Positions 1 through 9,345 are shown, counted from the first letter of the stretch. The stretch: 64,000 nt of DNA from Thiemannella venezuelensis (GCF_014203605.1 NZ_JACHJJ010000035.1:1-64000); one strand, 5' to 3'. The notes: generated from the letters alone by a model not told the origin. Made by a program: numbers and translations.

Positions 1-68
1 ACGGAGAGCGGGAAGCCCAGGAGCAGGTAGCGGGTGTCGATGCCGATGCGGCGCAGGAGGGATCTCAT
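1..68 (-). CDS. Sensor histidine kinase, N-terminal fragment (partial)
   Basis: Only the first 22 codons are inside the window; the gene runs off the left edge. They read MRSLLRRIGIDTRYLLLGFP and continue into a hydrophobic stretch. This start resembles actinobacterial NarL-partner kinases that carry an N-terminal 'putative sensor' membrane domain. The ATG is at 66-68 and is divergent from the acyltransferase gene. A 20-bp palindrome lies in the shared upstream region, as expected for a NarL/LuxR-type two-component locus. The kinase identity rests on a short fragment and is an inference. Confidence 0.5.
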   Translation of the reverse strand, partial: MRSLLRRIGIDTRYLLLGFPLS

Positions 69-125
69 GGAGCCAACGCTACGAGCCCCCGGCGGATCCG
101 ATCGACCCTGCGGGCAGGCATCCCG

Positions 126-145
126 GGGTAGGGCTGGCCCTACCC
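126..145. promoter_or_regulatory. Perfect 20-bp palindrome, probable operator
   Basis: The arms GGGTAGGGC and GCCCTACCC flank a TG centre with no mismatch. The site lies 58 bp upstream of the partial kinase gene and 110 bp upstream of the acyltransferase gene. A short-spaced GC-rich palindrome of this kind suits a NarL/LuxR-family response regulator dimer, which would pair with the kinase. The regulator itself is outside the window. Confidence 0.6.
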
Positions 146-254
146 TCCCCGGTGGGGTGATCTTGACTCGAAGAGGCCCGTAGCCGTCACTGCGCCGCCC
201 GGGGTCGCCGCGACAGTCTCGGATCACTGCCCCCGTGAGGAATCGAGACGACCG

Positions 255-1586
255 ATGGCCACCGTCCTGACCCGCCCCGCTCCGGCCGGAGCCCGCGCGC
301 CGCTCGCCCGGCCCTCCGCACCGCCCCCGCCGTCCGGGTCCTGCGCCCCGCCGCTCGCGCCGCCCGGCCGGGACGTGTTCATCGACGTCCTGCGCCTGTT
401 CGGCATCGCACTGGTGGTGCTCCAGCACTGGAGCATGCCGGTGCTCTCCTTCGCCGGCGGTGAGATCACCACCGGCAACGCGCTGGCGTCGGGGAACGCG
501 TGGGTCGTCACGTGGATCAGCCAGGTGATGCCGCTGGTGTTCTTCGCCGGGGGCGCCGCCAACGCGATCAGCCGGCGCGGCGCGGTCCGGCGCGGCACCG
601 CGGGCCCGGTCTGGCTCGCGGCCCGGCTGCGCCGCCTGGCCTGGCCGGTGCTGCCGCTGGCGGCGGTCTGGCTCCCCCTGCCCCACCTGCTGCTCGCGCT
701 CGGCCTGCCCGAGCAGCCGGTGGTCACGGCCGCGCGCCTGGCCGGCCAGCTCCTGTGGTTCCTGGCGATCTACCTCGTGGCGGTGGCGGCGACGCCGCTG
801 ATGCTCAGGCTCAACGCGGCGTACGGCCTGCGCGTGCCCGCGGCGCTGGCGGCGGGGGCCGTCGCGGTCGACGTGGTCCGTTTCACCAGCGGCCTGGAGG
901 TCGTGGGGTTCGTGAACATCGGCCTGGTCTGGCTGGCCGTGCACCAGCTCGGCTTCCTCTACGCCGACGGCCGCCTGCGCCGCCCGTGGGCCATGGCCGC
1001 GGCGGGGTACGGCCTGGCCGCGCTGCTGGTGGCGTTCGGCCCCTACCCGGGCAGCATGATCGGCATGCCGGGGGCCGCGGTGTCCAACATGGCGCCGCCC
1101 ACGGTCGCGCTGCTGGCGGTCGGGATCGGGCAGATCGGGCTGGCGGCGGCGCTGCGCGGGCAGATCACCGCCTTCGCCGCGTGGCCCGGGGTGGCGCGGG
1201 TGCTCGGCTGGGCCGGGCCGAGGATGATGACGGTCTACCTGTGGCACATGAGCGCGCTGTTCGCGGTCACCGCGATCGTCGTGGTCGGGCTGGGCGTGTC
1301 CACCCCGGAGCCGGGGGGCGCGGCCTGGCTCTCGGGCTGGCCGCACTGGCTCGTCGTGCTCGCTGTGGTCATGGGGCCGCTGCTGCGGGTCTTCGCCCGG
1401 TTCGAGGAGCCGCCGGCCGCGGCGCCGTACCGGGGCGGGGCGGTCAGGATCGCGGTGGCGGCGGCGCTGGCCGGTGCGGGGCTGCTCACCCTCACGCTGT
1501 TCGGCTTCGTCCCCGGCCCGGCGCCCGTGCTCGGCGCGGCCGCGCTCGGCGCGGGCCTGCTGCTGACCCGCTCGGCCCGCCGGTAG
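255..1586 (+). CDS. Acyltransferase-3 family integral membrane protein
   Basis: This 443-residue protein is probably a multi-pass membrane acyltransferase of the acyltransferase-3 (OafA/WecH-like) family, which moves acyl groups onto sugars or other cell-surface molecules. After a Pro/Ala-rich cytoplasmic leader of about 40 residues comes RDVFIDVLRLFGIALVVLQH, which matches the family's conserved RxxxxDxLR start and TM1 histidine. Roughly ten hydrophobic segments follow. The GAGG upstream of ATG 255 is rather distant (14 nt). The substrate is unknown. The gene is divergent from the partial kinase gene and is followed 70 bp later by the helicase gene on the same strand. Confidence 0.75.
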   Translation: MATVLTRPAPAGARAPLARPSAPPPPSGSCAPPLAPPGRDVFIDVLRLFGIALVVLQHWSMPVLSFAGGEITTGNALASGNAWVVTWISQVMPLVFFAGGAANAISRRGAVRRGTAGPVWLAARLRRLAWPVLPLAAVWLPLPHLLLALGLPEQPVVTAARLAGQLLWFLAIYLVAVAATPLMLRLNAAYGLRVPAALAAGAVAVDVVRFTSGLEVVGFVNIGLVWLAVHQLGFLYADGRLRRPWAMAAAGYGLAALLVAFGPYPGSMIGMPGAAVSNMAPPTVALLAVGIGQIGLAAALRGQITAFAAWPGVARVLGWAGPRMMTVYLWHMSALFAVTAIVVVGLGVSTPEPGGAAWLSGWPHWLVVLAVVMGPLLRVFARFEEPPAAAPYRGGAVRIAVAAALAGAGLLTLTLFGFVPGPAPVLGAAALGAGLLLTRSARR

Positions 1587-1656
1587 GGCACCGCCTCGGG
1601 AGGCCGGACCACCCCGGCGGTTCGACAACCGCCGGTTGTTCGGCAGGATGGGAACC

Positions 1657-4152
1657 GTGAGCCTTGTAGACCGCCTGCCAGAAGAGATCGACGCCGATCC
1701 CGACGCCATCTTCGACGCCTTCGTCGAGTGGAACACCGAGCGGGGGCTCACCCTCTATCCGGCGCAGGAGGAGGCCCTCATCGAGGTCGTCTCCGGCAAC
1801 AACCTGATCCTGGCCACCCCGACGGGATCGGGCAAGAGCCTGGTCGCCGCGGGCGCGCACTTCACCGCGCTCACCCGGGACGTGCGGACCTTCTACACCG
1901 CGCCGATCAAGGCGCTGGTCTCGGAGAAGTTCTTCGACCTGTGCGAGGTCTTCGGCACCGAGAACGTCGGCATGATGACCGGCGACGCGAGCGTGAACCC
2001 CGGCGCGCCGATCATCTGCTGCACCGCGGAGATCCTCGCCAACGTCGCGCTGCGCGACGGCGCGGCGGCCGACATCGGCCAGGTCGTGATGGACGAGTTC
2101 CACTTCTACGCCGAGCCGGACCGGGGCTGGGCCTGGCAGGTGCCGCTGCTGGAGCTGCCGGACGTGCAGTTCGTCCTGATGTCGGCGACCCTCGGCGACG
2201 TGAGCATGTTCGAGGAGGACCTGACCCGGCGGACCGGCCGTCCCACCTCGGTGGTCAAGCACGCCGAACGCCCGGTCCCGCTGGTCTACTCCTACCGGAT
2301 GACGCCGCTGCACGAGACGCTGGAGGAGATGCTCTCCACCAACCAGTACCCGGTCTACGTGGTGCACTTCACCCAGGCCGCCGCCATGGAGCGGGCGCAG
2401 TCGCTGATGAGCATCAACATGTGCTCGAAGGCCGAGAAGGAGGCCATCGCCGCGCTGATCGGCAACTTCCGGTTCACCACGAACTTCGGCCGGGCCCTGT
2501 CCCGGCTGGTGCGGCACGGCATCGGCGTGCACCACGCCGGGATGCTGCCGAAGTACCGCCGCCTGGTGGAGCGGCTGGCCCAGGCCGGGCTGCTGAAGGT
2601 CATCTGCGGGACCGACACCCTCGGCGTCGGCGTCAACGTGCCGATCCGCACGGTGCTGTTCACCGCGCTGAGCAAGTACGACGGCAGCAAGGTCCGGCGG
2701 CTGCGCGCCCGGGAGTTCCACCAGATCGCCGGGCGGGCGGGCCGGGCCGGCTTCGACACCATCGGCTACGTCGCCTGCCAGGCGCCCGAGTACGTCATCG
2801 AGAACGAGAAGGCCCTGGCCAAGATCGGCGACGACCCGAAGCGGCGGCGCGGCTACGCCCGCAAGAAGCCGCCGGAGGGCTTCGTCGGCTGGAGCGAGGA
2901 GACCTTCGCCAAGCTCCAGGAGGCCGAGCCCGAGCCGCTGGCCTCCCGCTTCAAGGTCAGCAACGCCATGCTGCTGGCGGTCATCAACCGGCCGGGCGAC
3001 TGCTTCGCCGCGATGAAGCACCTGCTGACCGACAACCACGAGGACCGCAAGTGGCAGCGGCGGCACATCAGCCAGGCCATCGCGATCTACCGCTCGCTGC
3101 TGGCGGGCGGCGTGGTGGAGCAGCTCGCCGAGCCCGACGAGCAGGGGCGCAGGGCCCGCCTCACCATCGACCTGCAGGAGGACTTCGCGCTCAACCAGGC
3201 GCTGTCGACGTTCGCGCTGGCCGCCTTCGAGCTGCTGGACCGGGAGTCTCCGACGTACGCCCTGGACATGGTCTCGATCGTCGAGTCCATCCTGGACGAC
3301 CCGCGCCAGATCCTGGCCGCCCAGCTGAAGCGGGCGCGGGGTGAGGCGGTCGCGGAGATGAAGGCCGACGGGATCGAGTACGAGGAGCGGATGGAGCTCC
3401 TGGCCGAGATCACGCATCCGATGCCCCTGGCCGACCTGCTGCTCGGCGCCTACGAGACCTACCGGCGCGGCCACCCGTGGGTGGCCGACTACACGGTGAG
3501 CCCCAAGAGCGTCATCCGCGACATGTACGAGCAGGCGATGACCTTCACCGAGTACGTCGCCCACTACGAGCTGGCCCGCTCCGAGGGCACCGTGCTGCGC
3601 TACCTCGCCGACGCCTACCGCACGCTGGCGCGGACCATCCCCGAGCACCTGAAGACCGAGGACCTGGTCGACCTGATCGAGTGGCTGGGCGAGCTGGTCC
3701 GCCAGGTCGACTCCAGCCTGATCGACGAGTGGGAGAAGCTGGCCAACCCGTCCCTGCTGCCCGAGGCCGAGCAGGAGATCGAGACCAAGCCCCGCCCGGT
3801 CACCGGCAACCCGCGGGCCTTCCGGGTGCTGGTCCGCAACGCCATGTTCCGCCTGGTCGAGCTGGTCGCCCTGGAGAAGGAGGAGGAGCTGGCCGGGCTC
3901 GCCCCCGACGTCGACTGGCCGGCCGCGCTGGACGCCTACTACGCCGACCACGACGAGGTCGGCACCGGTCCGGACGCCCGCGGCCCGGCTCTGCTCCGGA
4001 TCGAGGAGGAGAAGGAGCTGTGGAAGGTCCGCCAGGTCATCGCCGACCCGGCGGGCGACGGCGACTGGGGCATCGACGCCCAGGTCGACCTGGCCGCCTC
4101 CGACGAGGAGGGGCGCGCCGTCCTGCACGTCGTCGGGCTCAACCGGCTGTGA
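1657..4152 (+). CDS. DEAD/DEAH-box RNA helicase with C-terminal DUF3516 domain
   Basis: This is a superfamily-2 ATP-dependent helicase of about 831 residues. The RecA-like core shows motif I (ATPTGSGKS), motif II (MDEFH), motif III (MSATLG) and motif VI (QIAGRAGRAG), all in the N-terminal half. The C-terminal half matches the actinobacterial DUF3516 region found in Ski2/Mtr4-like helicases, so a role in RNA turnover is the family-based expectation. The GTG at 1657 has AGGATGGGAA just upstream and is preferred. ATG 1648 and TTG 1636 are in frame. Family length is about 830-850 residues, so the gene is full length. Confidence 0.92.
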   Translation: MSLVDRLPEEIDADPDAIFDAFVEWNTERGLTLYPAQEEALIEVVSGNNLILATPTGSGKSLVAAGAHFTALTRDVRTFYTAPIKALVSEKFFDLCEVFGTENVGMMTGDASVNPGAPIICCTAEILANVALRDGAAADIGQVVMDEFHFYAEPDRGWAWQVPLLELPDVQFVLMSATLGDVSMFEEDLTRRTGRPTSVVKHAERPVPLVYSYRMTPLHETLEEMLSTNQYPVYVVHFTQAAAMERAQSLMSINMCSKAEKEAIAALIGNFRFTTNFGRALSRLVRHGIGVHHAGMLPKYRRLVERLAQAGLLKVICGTDTLGVGVNVPIRTVLFTALSKYDGSKVRRLRAREFHQIAGRAGRAGFDTIGYVACQAPEYVIENEKALAKIGDDPKRRRGYARKKPPEGFVGWSEETFAKLQEAEPEPLASRFKVSNAMLLAVINRPGDCFAAMKHLLTDNHEDRKWQRRHISQAIAIYRSLLAGGVVEQLAEPDEQGRRARLTIDLQEDFALNQALSTFALAAFELLDRESPTYALDMVSIVESILDDPRQILAAQLKRARGEAVAEMKADGIEYEERMELLAEITHPMPLADLLLGAYETYRRGHPWVADYTVSPKSVIRDMYEQAMTFTEYVAHYELARSEGTVLRYLADAYRTLARTIPEHLKTEDLVDLIEWLGELVRQVDSSLIDEWEKLANPSLLPEAEQEIETKPRPVTGNPRAFRVLVRNAMFRLVELVALEKEEELAGLAPDVDWPAALDAYYADHDEVGTGPDARGPALLRIEEEKELWKVRQVIADPAGDGDWGIDAQVDLAASDEEGRAVLHVVGLNRL

Positions 4153-4266
4153 GATCCCACAGGCGAGATCCCACCGGCGAGATGCCCTGGTGAGACTCCG
4201 TCCGCCGGAGCTCACCGATGGGATTCCCGATGGCGGGAGGACGGGGAAGCCGAAAGGATGCGGTCC

Positions 4267-4782
4267 ATGAGCGATGAGGCGATCAGGCAGGTTCTCGGCC
4301 TGCTCTATCAGGACGACACGTTGCGGGTGCTGTCGGCGCTGGCGCTGGAGCGCGGGCCCGAGGAGTCGGGGCTGGACCAGGACGCGATGCTGCTGGCGCT
4401 GAACCGGCTGGAGCGCGGCGGGCTGGCCGTACAGGACGGAGAGGGCGGGTGGCGGCTGCGGCGGGAGCGCTTCCGCGAGCTGCTGCACGCCTCCGCCCCG
4501 CCGCCCGAACCCGTCTCCGCCGAGGAGAAGGTGCTGCGGGCCTTCCTCGTGGACGGGCGGCTGCGGGCCATCCCCACCAAGCGCGACAAGCAGCTCATCG
4601 TGCTGAACTACATCGCCCAGGTCTTCGAGCCGGGCGTGCGCTACCCGGAGAAGGCCGTCAACGTGGCGCTGCGCGCCTTCCACGACGACTACGCGGCGCT
4701 CCGCCGATACCTGGTGGACGACGGCATGCTGACCCGCGAGAACAACGTCTACTGGCGCAGCGGCGGCTCCGTCGTCACCTGA
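4267..4782 (+). CDS. DUF2087 domain protein
   Basis: This 171-residue cytosolic protein has an N-terminal winged-helix-like part (about residues 5-70). The C-terminal DUF2087 domain (about 85-165) is recognisable from DGRLRAIPTKRDKQLIVLNY and the later YPEKAVN and LVDDGMLTR segments. DUF2087 often occurs with small HTH modules, so a regulatory function is possible but unproven. AAAGG is 3 nt before ATG 4258 but well spaced for ATG 4267, which decides the start. It lies about 110 bp after the helicase gene on the same strand. Confidence 0.8.
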   Translation: MSDEAIRQVLGLLYQDDTLRVLSALALERGPEESGLDQDAMLLALNRLERGGLAVQDGEGGWRLRRERFRELLHASAPPPEPVSAEEKVLRAFLVDGRLRAIPTKRDKQLIVLNYIAQVFEPGVRYPEKAVNVALRAFHDDYAALRRYLVDDGMLTRENNVYWRSGGSVVT

Positions 4783-4861
4783 GGCCGAGGCGGGGCGGTC
4801 GCCGGAGGGCCCGGGAGCCCCGGCCTCCGGCCGCCTCCGGTGCGGCCCCGCCCGTCCGGGC

Positions 4862-5827
4862 TCAGCCGTAGTACGTCGCGGCGCCGTCGTGGAGCGGGAC
4901 CGGTTCGGTCATGGGCGCCTTCTCACGGGTGATGCTCTTGGCCGAGGGGTGGACCCGCTCCAGCTCGGCCTTGCGGTCGAAGAGCAGCCTGGCCAGGCTC
5001 TCCGCGAGCGCCGGGTCCATCGTCTCGTTCACCACGAGCAGGTTGGGGACCACGATCGTGGGGATGTCGCCCGGGGTGGAGTAGACGTCCTTGCCGATCG
5101 TGCCCTGGGCGTAGACCTGGCCGTGCTCGGCCTGCATCGCCGGCAGCGAGGCGTCGAGCGGGACGAAGGCGACCTTCTCCTTCATGCTGGTGAACAGATC
5201 GGTGATGCCCGGGGTGGGCAGGCCGCCCGACCAGACCAGGGCGTCCAGGTTCCCGTCCTTCATGCCCTGCACGCTCTCCGGCAGGCCCAGGGACTGGCGG
5301 GTGACGTCCTTGTCGGGGTCGAGTCCCGCCGCCTTCAGCAGCCGCAGCGCGATGACCTCGGTGCCGGAGTTCGGCGAGCCGGTGGAGACCCGCTTGCCCT
5401 TGAGGTCGGCGACGGACGTGACGTTCGCCTCGGTGGTGGCGACCACCTGGGTGGAGTTGTCGTACAGCCGGGCGATGGCGCGGATCGGCTGCGGCGAGGT
5501 GAAGGAGCCTTTGCCCGCGACCGCGTCGGCGGCGGAGTCGGCGAGGGTGAAGGCGATGTCGGAGTCGCCCTTGACGACGCGCTGGATGTTCTCCACCGAG
5601 GCTCCGGTCGCCTCGGCCGTCGCCTGGTAGCCGGGGAGGTTCTTGCCGATCTGGTCGGCCAGGCCGCCGCCGAGGACGTAGTAGACGCCGGTGGTGTTGC
5701 CGGTGGCGATCGACAGGCGCTTTCCCCCGCCGGTCGTCCGGTCGGCGGCCTGTTCGGCGGACCTGTCGCCGCCGCAGGCGCTGAGGAGCAGCGTTCCGGC
5801 GGCCAGCAGGACGGTGAGACGTCTCAT
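4862..5827 (-). CDS. TAXI-family TRAP transporter solute-binding lipoprotein
   Basis: This 321-residue protein is the extracytoplasmic receptor of a TRAP transporter of the TAXI subfamily. It starts with a short lipoprotein signal (MRRLTVLLAAGTLLLSACGG; the lipobox cysteine follows LLLSA). The mature part begins with LSIATGNTTGVYYVLGGGLA, the typical TAXI ligand-domain start. GNLDALVWSGG and a second alpha/beta lobe follow. Its ATG overlaps the permease stop codon by 4 bp, so the two are translationally coupled. Known TAXI receptors bind glutamate, alpha-ketoglutarate or other organic acids; this substrate is unknown. Confidence 0.93.
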   Translation of the reverse strand: MRRLTVLLAAGTLLLSACGGDRSAEQAADRTTGGGKRLSIATGNTTGVYYVLGGGLADQIGKNLPGYQATAEATGASVENIQRVVKGDSDIAFTLADSAADAVAGKGSFTSPQPIRAIARLYDNSTQVVATTEANVTSVADLKGKRVSTGSPNSGTEVIALRLLKAAGLDPDKDVTRQSLGLPESVQGMKDGNLDALVWSGGLPTPGITDLFTSMKEKVAFVPLDASLPAMQAEHGQVYAQGTIGKDVYSTPGDIPTIVVPNLLVVNETMDPALAESLARLLFDRKAELERVHPSAKSITREKAPMTEPVPLHDGAATYYG

Positions 5828-7923
5828 CGGTCGGGCCTCTCGTTCTCGCGGGACGGACTTTCGGCAGGGGTGCGCGCGGAGGGCTCCCCCGGGGACGGGT
5901 CCTCCCGGGGCGTGTTCTCCGGGGACGTGTTCTCCGGGGGCCCGCGGCGGGAGAGCCTCCGCAGCGCCAGGTGGAGCGCGGTCGCCAGGGCCAGCACGCC
6001 GGCCCCGGCCAGCACGGGGACGGGCGACAGGAACAGCAGCAGGACGGCGGCCACCCCGCACAGCGCCCGCACGGGCGCCCCGGCCGGGCCCGCGAGCCAG
6101 CCGCCGGTGGCGGCGGCCAGCGCGGCCACGGCGAGCGCCGACACCGCCGCGGCGAGCAGGACCTCCCCCACCGGCCCCTGGGCGAGCAGGCCCGCTCCGC
6201 CGGGCGTCAGCACGAAGGCGAACGGCACCAGGAAGGCCGGGAGCGTGTACTTCCAGGTGGCCAGCATGGTCCGGTAGGCGTTGCCGCCGGTGACGGCCGA
6301 GGCGGCGAAGGCCGACAGCGCCGTCGGCGGGCTGACCTCCGACAGCACCGCGTAGTAGAAGATGAACATGTACGCCTCGGCGGGGGCGACGCCGAGGTCC
6401 TTCAGCGCGGGCGCGATGATGACCGCCGCGATCACGAACGACGCGGTCACCGGTACGGCGAGGCCGAGCAGGAGCACCGCCAGCGCGCACATCAGCGCGG
6501 TGACCGCGAGCACCCCGCCCGAGACGCCGACGATCAGCGAACTGGCCTTGAGCCCGAGCCCGGTGAGCGTGACGACGGCGACGATCATCCCGGCGGCGGC
6601 GCAGGTGACCGCGACCGGCAGCACGCCCAGCGCCCCCTCGGCCAGGGAGCGGGCCGCCCTGCGGGGAGTGAGCCGGTGCCCGGCGTCGAGGAAGGAGAGC
6701 GCGAACGCCAGGATCGTGGCGTACACCACCGCGCGGAACGGCGACTGGCCGAGCGCCATCAGCACCACGATGACGAACAGCGAGCTGAAGTGGTAGCCGA
6801 ACCGCCGCAGCAGCGGCCACAGGCGCGGCGCGTCGACCTCGACGGCGCGCGTGCCGTACCGGCGGGCGTCGATCTCGATCGCCAGGAAGACGCCCAGGTA
6901 GTACAGGAGCGTGGGGATCAGCGCGTAGACCAGCACCGTCAGGTAACCGACCTGCAGGTACTCGGCGATGATGAACGCCGCCGCGCCCAGCGTGGGCGGG
7001 GAGAGGATCGCCCCGATGCCCGCCGCGGCGAGCACTCCCCCGCCCTGCTCGCGCGGGTAGCCCGCCCGGCGCAGGATCGGCCAGGCGACGCTGCCGACGC
7101 TCACGGTCGTCGCGACGCCGGAGCCGCTGACCGTGCCGAGCAGGAACCCTGCCAGGGTCACCGTACGGCCCGGCGCGGCCCGCGAGCGCCGGAACGCGGC
7201 CAGGGAGACGTCCACGAAGAACTTTCCCGCGCCGGAGTGGTCGAGGACGGCCCCGTAGATCGTGAACAGGATGATGTAGGTCGCCGCGACGTCCAGTGGC
7301 ACGCCGTACACGCCGTCGGTGCCCATGGTGAACGAGACGATGATCCGGTCGATGTCGTAGCCGCGGTGCCCGATCGGCCAGTCGAAGGGCAGGTAGCCGC
7401 CGTAGTAGGCGTAGGCGAGGAAGGCCAGGCAGACCGCGGGCAGGATCCAGCCGACGGTCCGCCGGCACGCCTCCAGGACCAGCAGGCAGATGACCGCACC
7501 GGCGGCCGTGTCCAGGACGGTGGGGTCGAACGTGCGCCGGATGAAGTCGTCGAAGACCACCACCGGGTAGCCGCAGGCCGCCAGGGAGAGCGCGGCCAGC
7601 GCCCAGTCCGCCGCGCCCGGCCGGTCGCCGCCGCGCCGCCGGGGCTTGTAGCAGACGAAGACGAGCGGGAGCACGACCGCGAGGAACACCATCCGGTACG
7701 GCAGGACGGACCCCGGCAAGAACGTCTGCCACAGCACGTAGAGGGACAGGCCCAGCGCGAGGACGATGACGGCCCGCGAGAGCACGCCGGGCAGGAGCCG
7801 TGCGGGCCGCTCGGCGTCGAGTTCCGCGATGAGCGCCTCAGGCGAGGGCGATGATGGCGGTGGTGCCGCTGTGCTGCCCGTCAAACGCCGCTCCCGGGTG
7901 AGCCGCCGTGCCGTTGACGGCAA
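5824..7923 (-). CDS. TRAP transporter fused 4TM/12TM permease (DctQM type)
   Basis: This 699-residue inner-membrane protein fuses the small (Q) and large (M) TRAP permease subunits, the usual arrangement for TAXI systems. Many hydrophobic helices are visible. The large-subunit signatures include GAGKFFVDVSLAAF, GSVAWPILRRAGY and SEVSPPTALSAFA. The C-terminal tail of about 50 residues is rich in Pro, Ser, Glu and Arg. The longest frame starts at a TTG (7923) with poor Shine-Dalgarno; TTG 7884 has GGGAG well placed and may be the true start. It overlaps the receptor gene by 4 bp (ATGA). Transport is expected to be Na+- or H+-driven uptake. Confidence 0.92.
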   Translation of the reverse strand: MPSTARRLTRERRLTGSTAAPPPSSPSPEALIAELDAERPARLLPGVLSRAVIVLALGLSLYVLWQTFLPGSVLPYRMVFLAVVLPLVFVCYKPRRRGGDRPGAADWALAALSLAACGYPVVVFDDFIRRTFDPTVLDTAAGAVICLLVLEACRRTVGWILPAVCLAFLAYAYYGGYLPFDWPIGHRGYDIDRIIVSFTMGTDGVYGVPLDVAATYIILFTIYGAVLDHSGAGKFFVDVSLAAFRRSRAAPGRTVTLAGFLLGTVSGSGVATTVSVGSVAWPILRRAGYPREQGGGVLAAAGIGAILSPPTLGAAAFIIAEYLQVGYLTVLVYALIPTLLYYLGVFLAIEIDARRYGTRAVEVDAPRLWPLLRRFGYHFSSLFVIVVLMALGQSPFRAVVYATILAFALSFLDAGHRLTPRRAARSLAEGALGVLPVAVTCAAAGMIVAVVTLTGLGLKASSLIVGVSGGVLAVTALMCALAVLLLGLAVPVTASFVIAAVIIAPALKDLGVAPAEAYMFIFYYAVLSEVSPPTALSAFAASAVTGGNAYRTMLATWKYTLPAFLVPFAFVLTPGGAGLLAQGPVGEVLLAAAVSALAVAALAAATGGWLAGPAGAPVRALCGVAAVLLLFLSPVPVLAGAGVLALATALHLALRRLSRRGPPENTSPENTPREDPSPGEPSARTPAESPSRENERPDR

Positions 7924-7936
7924 GCTACCCAGAGAG

Positions 7937-7971
7937 CTGACGCCGGTCCGTCAGAACGAGATCACATTATG
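7937..7971 (-). promoter_or_regulatory. Probable TRAP-operon promoter with an overlapping palindrome
   Basis: On the minus strand a CATAAT -10-like element occupies 7971-7966. Just downstream is a palindrome, CTGACG (7937-7942) and CGTCAG (7949-7954), with a 6-bp spacer. A site in this position could bind a repressor of the transporter operon. No obvious -35 was found. Confidence 0.35.
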
Positions 7972-8001
7972 ATCACGTTGGGTGCCCTCCGGCCGCCCGC
8001 G

Positions 8002-9123
8002 TCAGCCGCCGGAGGTGTCGAGCTCGGCGTCCGCGCACGGCACGGCGAGGTCGTAGGGGTCGTCCAGCCAGCCGGCGGGCAGGTGCACCCGGTCGCGCGC
8101 GTGGGTCTTGCCGCGCGGCGCGTCCACGCCGTCCGGCCAGGGCTGCGCGGGGTCGAGCTCCGCCAGTCCCGCGCGCAGCTCGCCGAGGGTGCCGGAGGTG
8201 GCCAGGCGGCGGCGCAGGTCGGCGCCGACGGTGAAGCCCTTGAGGTACCAGCCGACGTGCTTGCGGAAGTCGGCCACGGCGTGCGGCTCGCTGCCGAAGC
8301 ACTCGGCCAGCAGCGCGGCGTGCCGGTCCATGGTCGCGGCGACCTCGCCCAGCGCCGGCCGTACCCGCTCGGCGCTCCCGTCGCACGCGGCGGCCAGGTC
8401 GCGGAAGAGCCACGGGCGGCCCAGGCAGCCCCGGCCCACCACGACCCCGTCGCACCCGGTCGCCTCCATCATCCGCAACGCGTCGTCGGCGCTCCAGATG
8501 TCGCCGTTGCCGAGCACCGGGATCTCGGTGACCGCCTCCTTCAGCCGGGCGATCGCCTCCCAGTCGGCCGTCCCGCCGTAGTGCTGGACGGCGGTGCGGC
8601 CGTGCAGCGCGACCGCGGCGACGCCCTCCTCCACGGCGATCCGCCCGGCGTCCAGGTAGGTCAGGTGGTCGTCGTCGATGCCCTTGCGCATCTTCATGGT
8701 CACCGGGAGCGTCCCGGCGTTGCGCACCGCCTCGCGCAGGATGGCGCGCAGCAGGTTCCGCTTGTACGGCAGCGCGGAGCCACCCCCGCGCCGGGTCACC
8801 TTGGGCACCGGGCAGCCGAAGTTGAGGTCGACGTGGTCGGCCAGGTCCTCCTCGGCGACCATCCGCACGGCCCGGCCGACCGTCACCGGATCGACCCCGT
8901 AGAGCTGGATGCTCCGGGGCCTCTCCTGGGGCTCGAAGCGGATCATCTTGAGCGTCTTGGCGTTGCGCTCCACCAGCGCCCGCGTCGTGATCATCTCGCA
9001 GACGAACAATCCGCCGCCCTGCTCCCGGCAGAGCGTGCGGAACGGCGCGTTGGTGATCCCCGCCATGGGCGCGAGGACGACCGGCGGCCAGACCTCCAGC
9101 GAACCCAGCTTCAACGACTCCAC
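8002..9123 (-). CDS. dusB: tRNA-dihydrouridine synthase
   Basis: This 373-residue FMN enzyme reduces uridines in the tRNA D-loop using NAD(P)H. The TIM-barrel N-terminus shows VVLAPMAGITNAPFRTLCRE. The substrate/FMN signature is HVDLNFGCPVPKVTRRGGGS, which contains the conserved catalytic cysteine, followed by MKMRKGIDDD and VLGNGDIW. The C-terminal helical tRNA-binding domain contains HVGWYLKGF. The start is GTG 9123 (VESLKLGSLEVW). Length matches actinobacterial DusB. It lies 78 bp upstream of the TRAP permease on the same strand. Confidence 0.95.
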   Translation of the reverse strand: MESLKLGSLEVWPPVVLAPMAGITNAPFRTLCREQGGGLFVCEMITTRALVERNAKTLKMIRFEPQERPRSIQLYGVDPVTVGRAVRMVAEEDLADHVDLNFGCPVPKVTRRGGGSALPYKRNLLRAILREAVRNAGTLPVTMKMRKGIDDDHLTYLDAGRIAVEEGVAAVALHGRTAVQHYGGTADWEAIARLKEAVTEIPVLGNGDIWSADDALRMMEATGCDGVVVGRGCLGRPWLFRDLAAACDGSAERVRPALGEVAATMDRHAALLAECFGSEPHAVADFRKHVGWYLKGFTVGADLRRRLATSGTLGELRAGLAELDPAQPWPDGVDAPRGKTHARDRVHLPAGWLDDPYDLAVPCADAELDTSGG

Positions 9124-9201
9124 CTCGTGTTTCTACCGCACGGGACCCGGTGAGACGAACCGGGTCCCCGTGCGGCGGGGCCGGGCCGGCCGGACGCCCG
9201 G

Positions 9202-9232
9202 TTACGCACCTACCCGGAAAACCCGCTAGAGT
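9202..9232 (+). promoter_or_regulatory. Promoter of the tRNA-Gly/tRNA-Val unit
   Basis: TTACGC (9202-9207) and TAGAGT (9227-9232) lie 19 bp apart, about 40 bp upstream of tRNA-Gly. The core CGCTAGAGTT (9225-9234, allowing the final bases) is repeated exactly upstream of the second tRNA-Gly gene near 63853, which supports TAGAGT as the -10 element. Confidence 0.6.
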
Positions 9233-9273
9233 TCTCTCGTCGCCGCGGGAACGGAAAAGATCCCGGCAGGCGC

Positions 9274-9345
9274 GCGGAAGTGGCTCAGTGGTAGAGCATC
9301 ACCTTGCCAAGGTGAGGGTCGCGGGTTCGAATCCCGTCTTCCGCT
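9274..9345 (+). tRNA. tRNA-Gly (anticodon GCC)
   Basis: The 72-nt cloverleaf has acceptor strands GCGGAAG and CTTCCGC, a T-arm GCGGG-TTCGAAT-CCCGT and anticodon loop TTGCCAA with GCC at 9306-9308. CCA is not encoded. It is identical to the tRNA-Gly at 63896-63967. Confidence 0.98.

Noticed and set aside
1492-4683. A 1063-codon open frame on the minus strand opposite the helicase gene
   Set aside because: Its translation is a Gln/His/Gly/Arg-rich shadow without domains. The plus strand encodes a complete helicase with all motifs.
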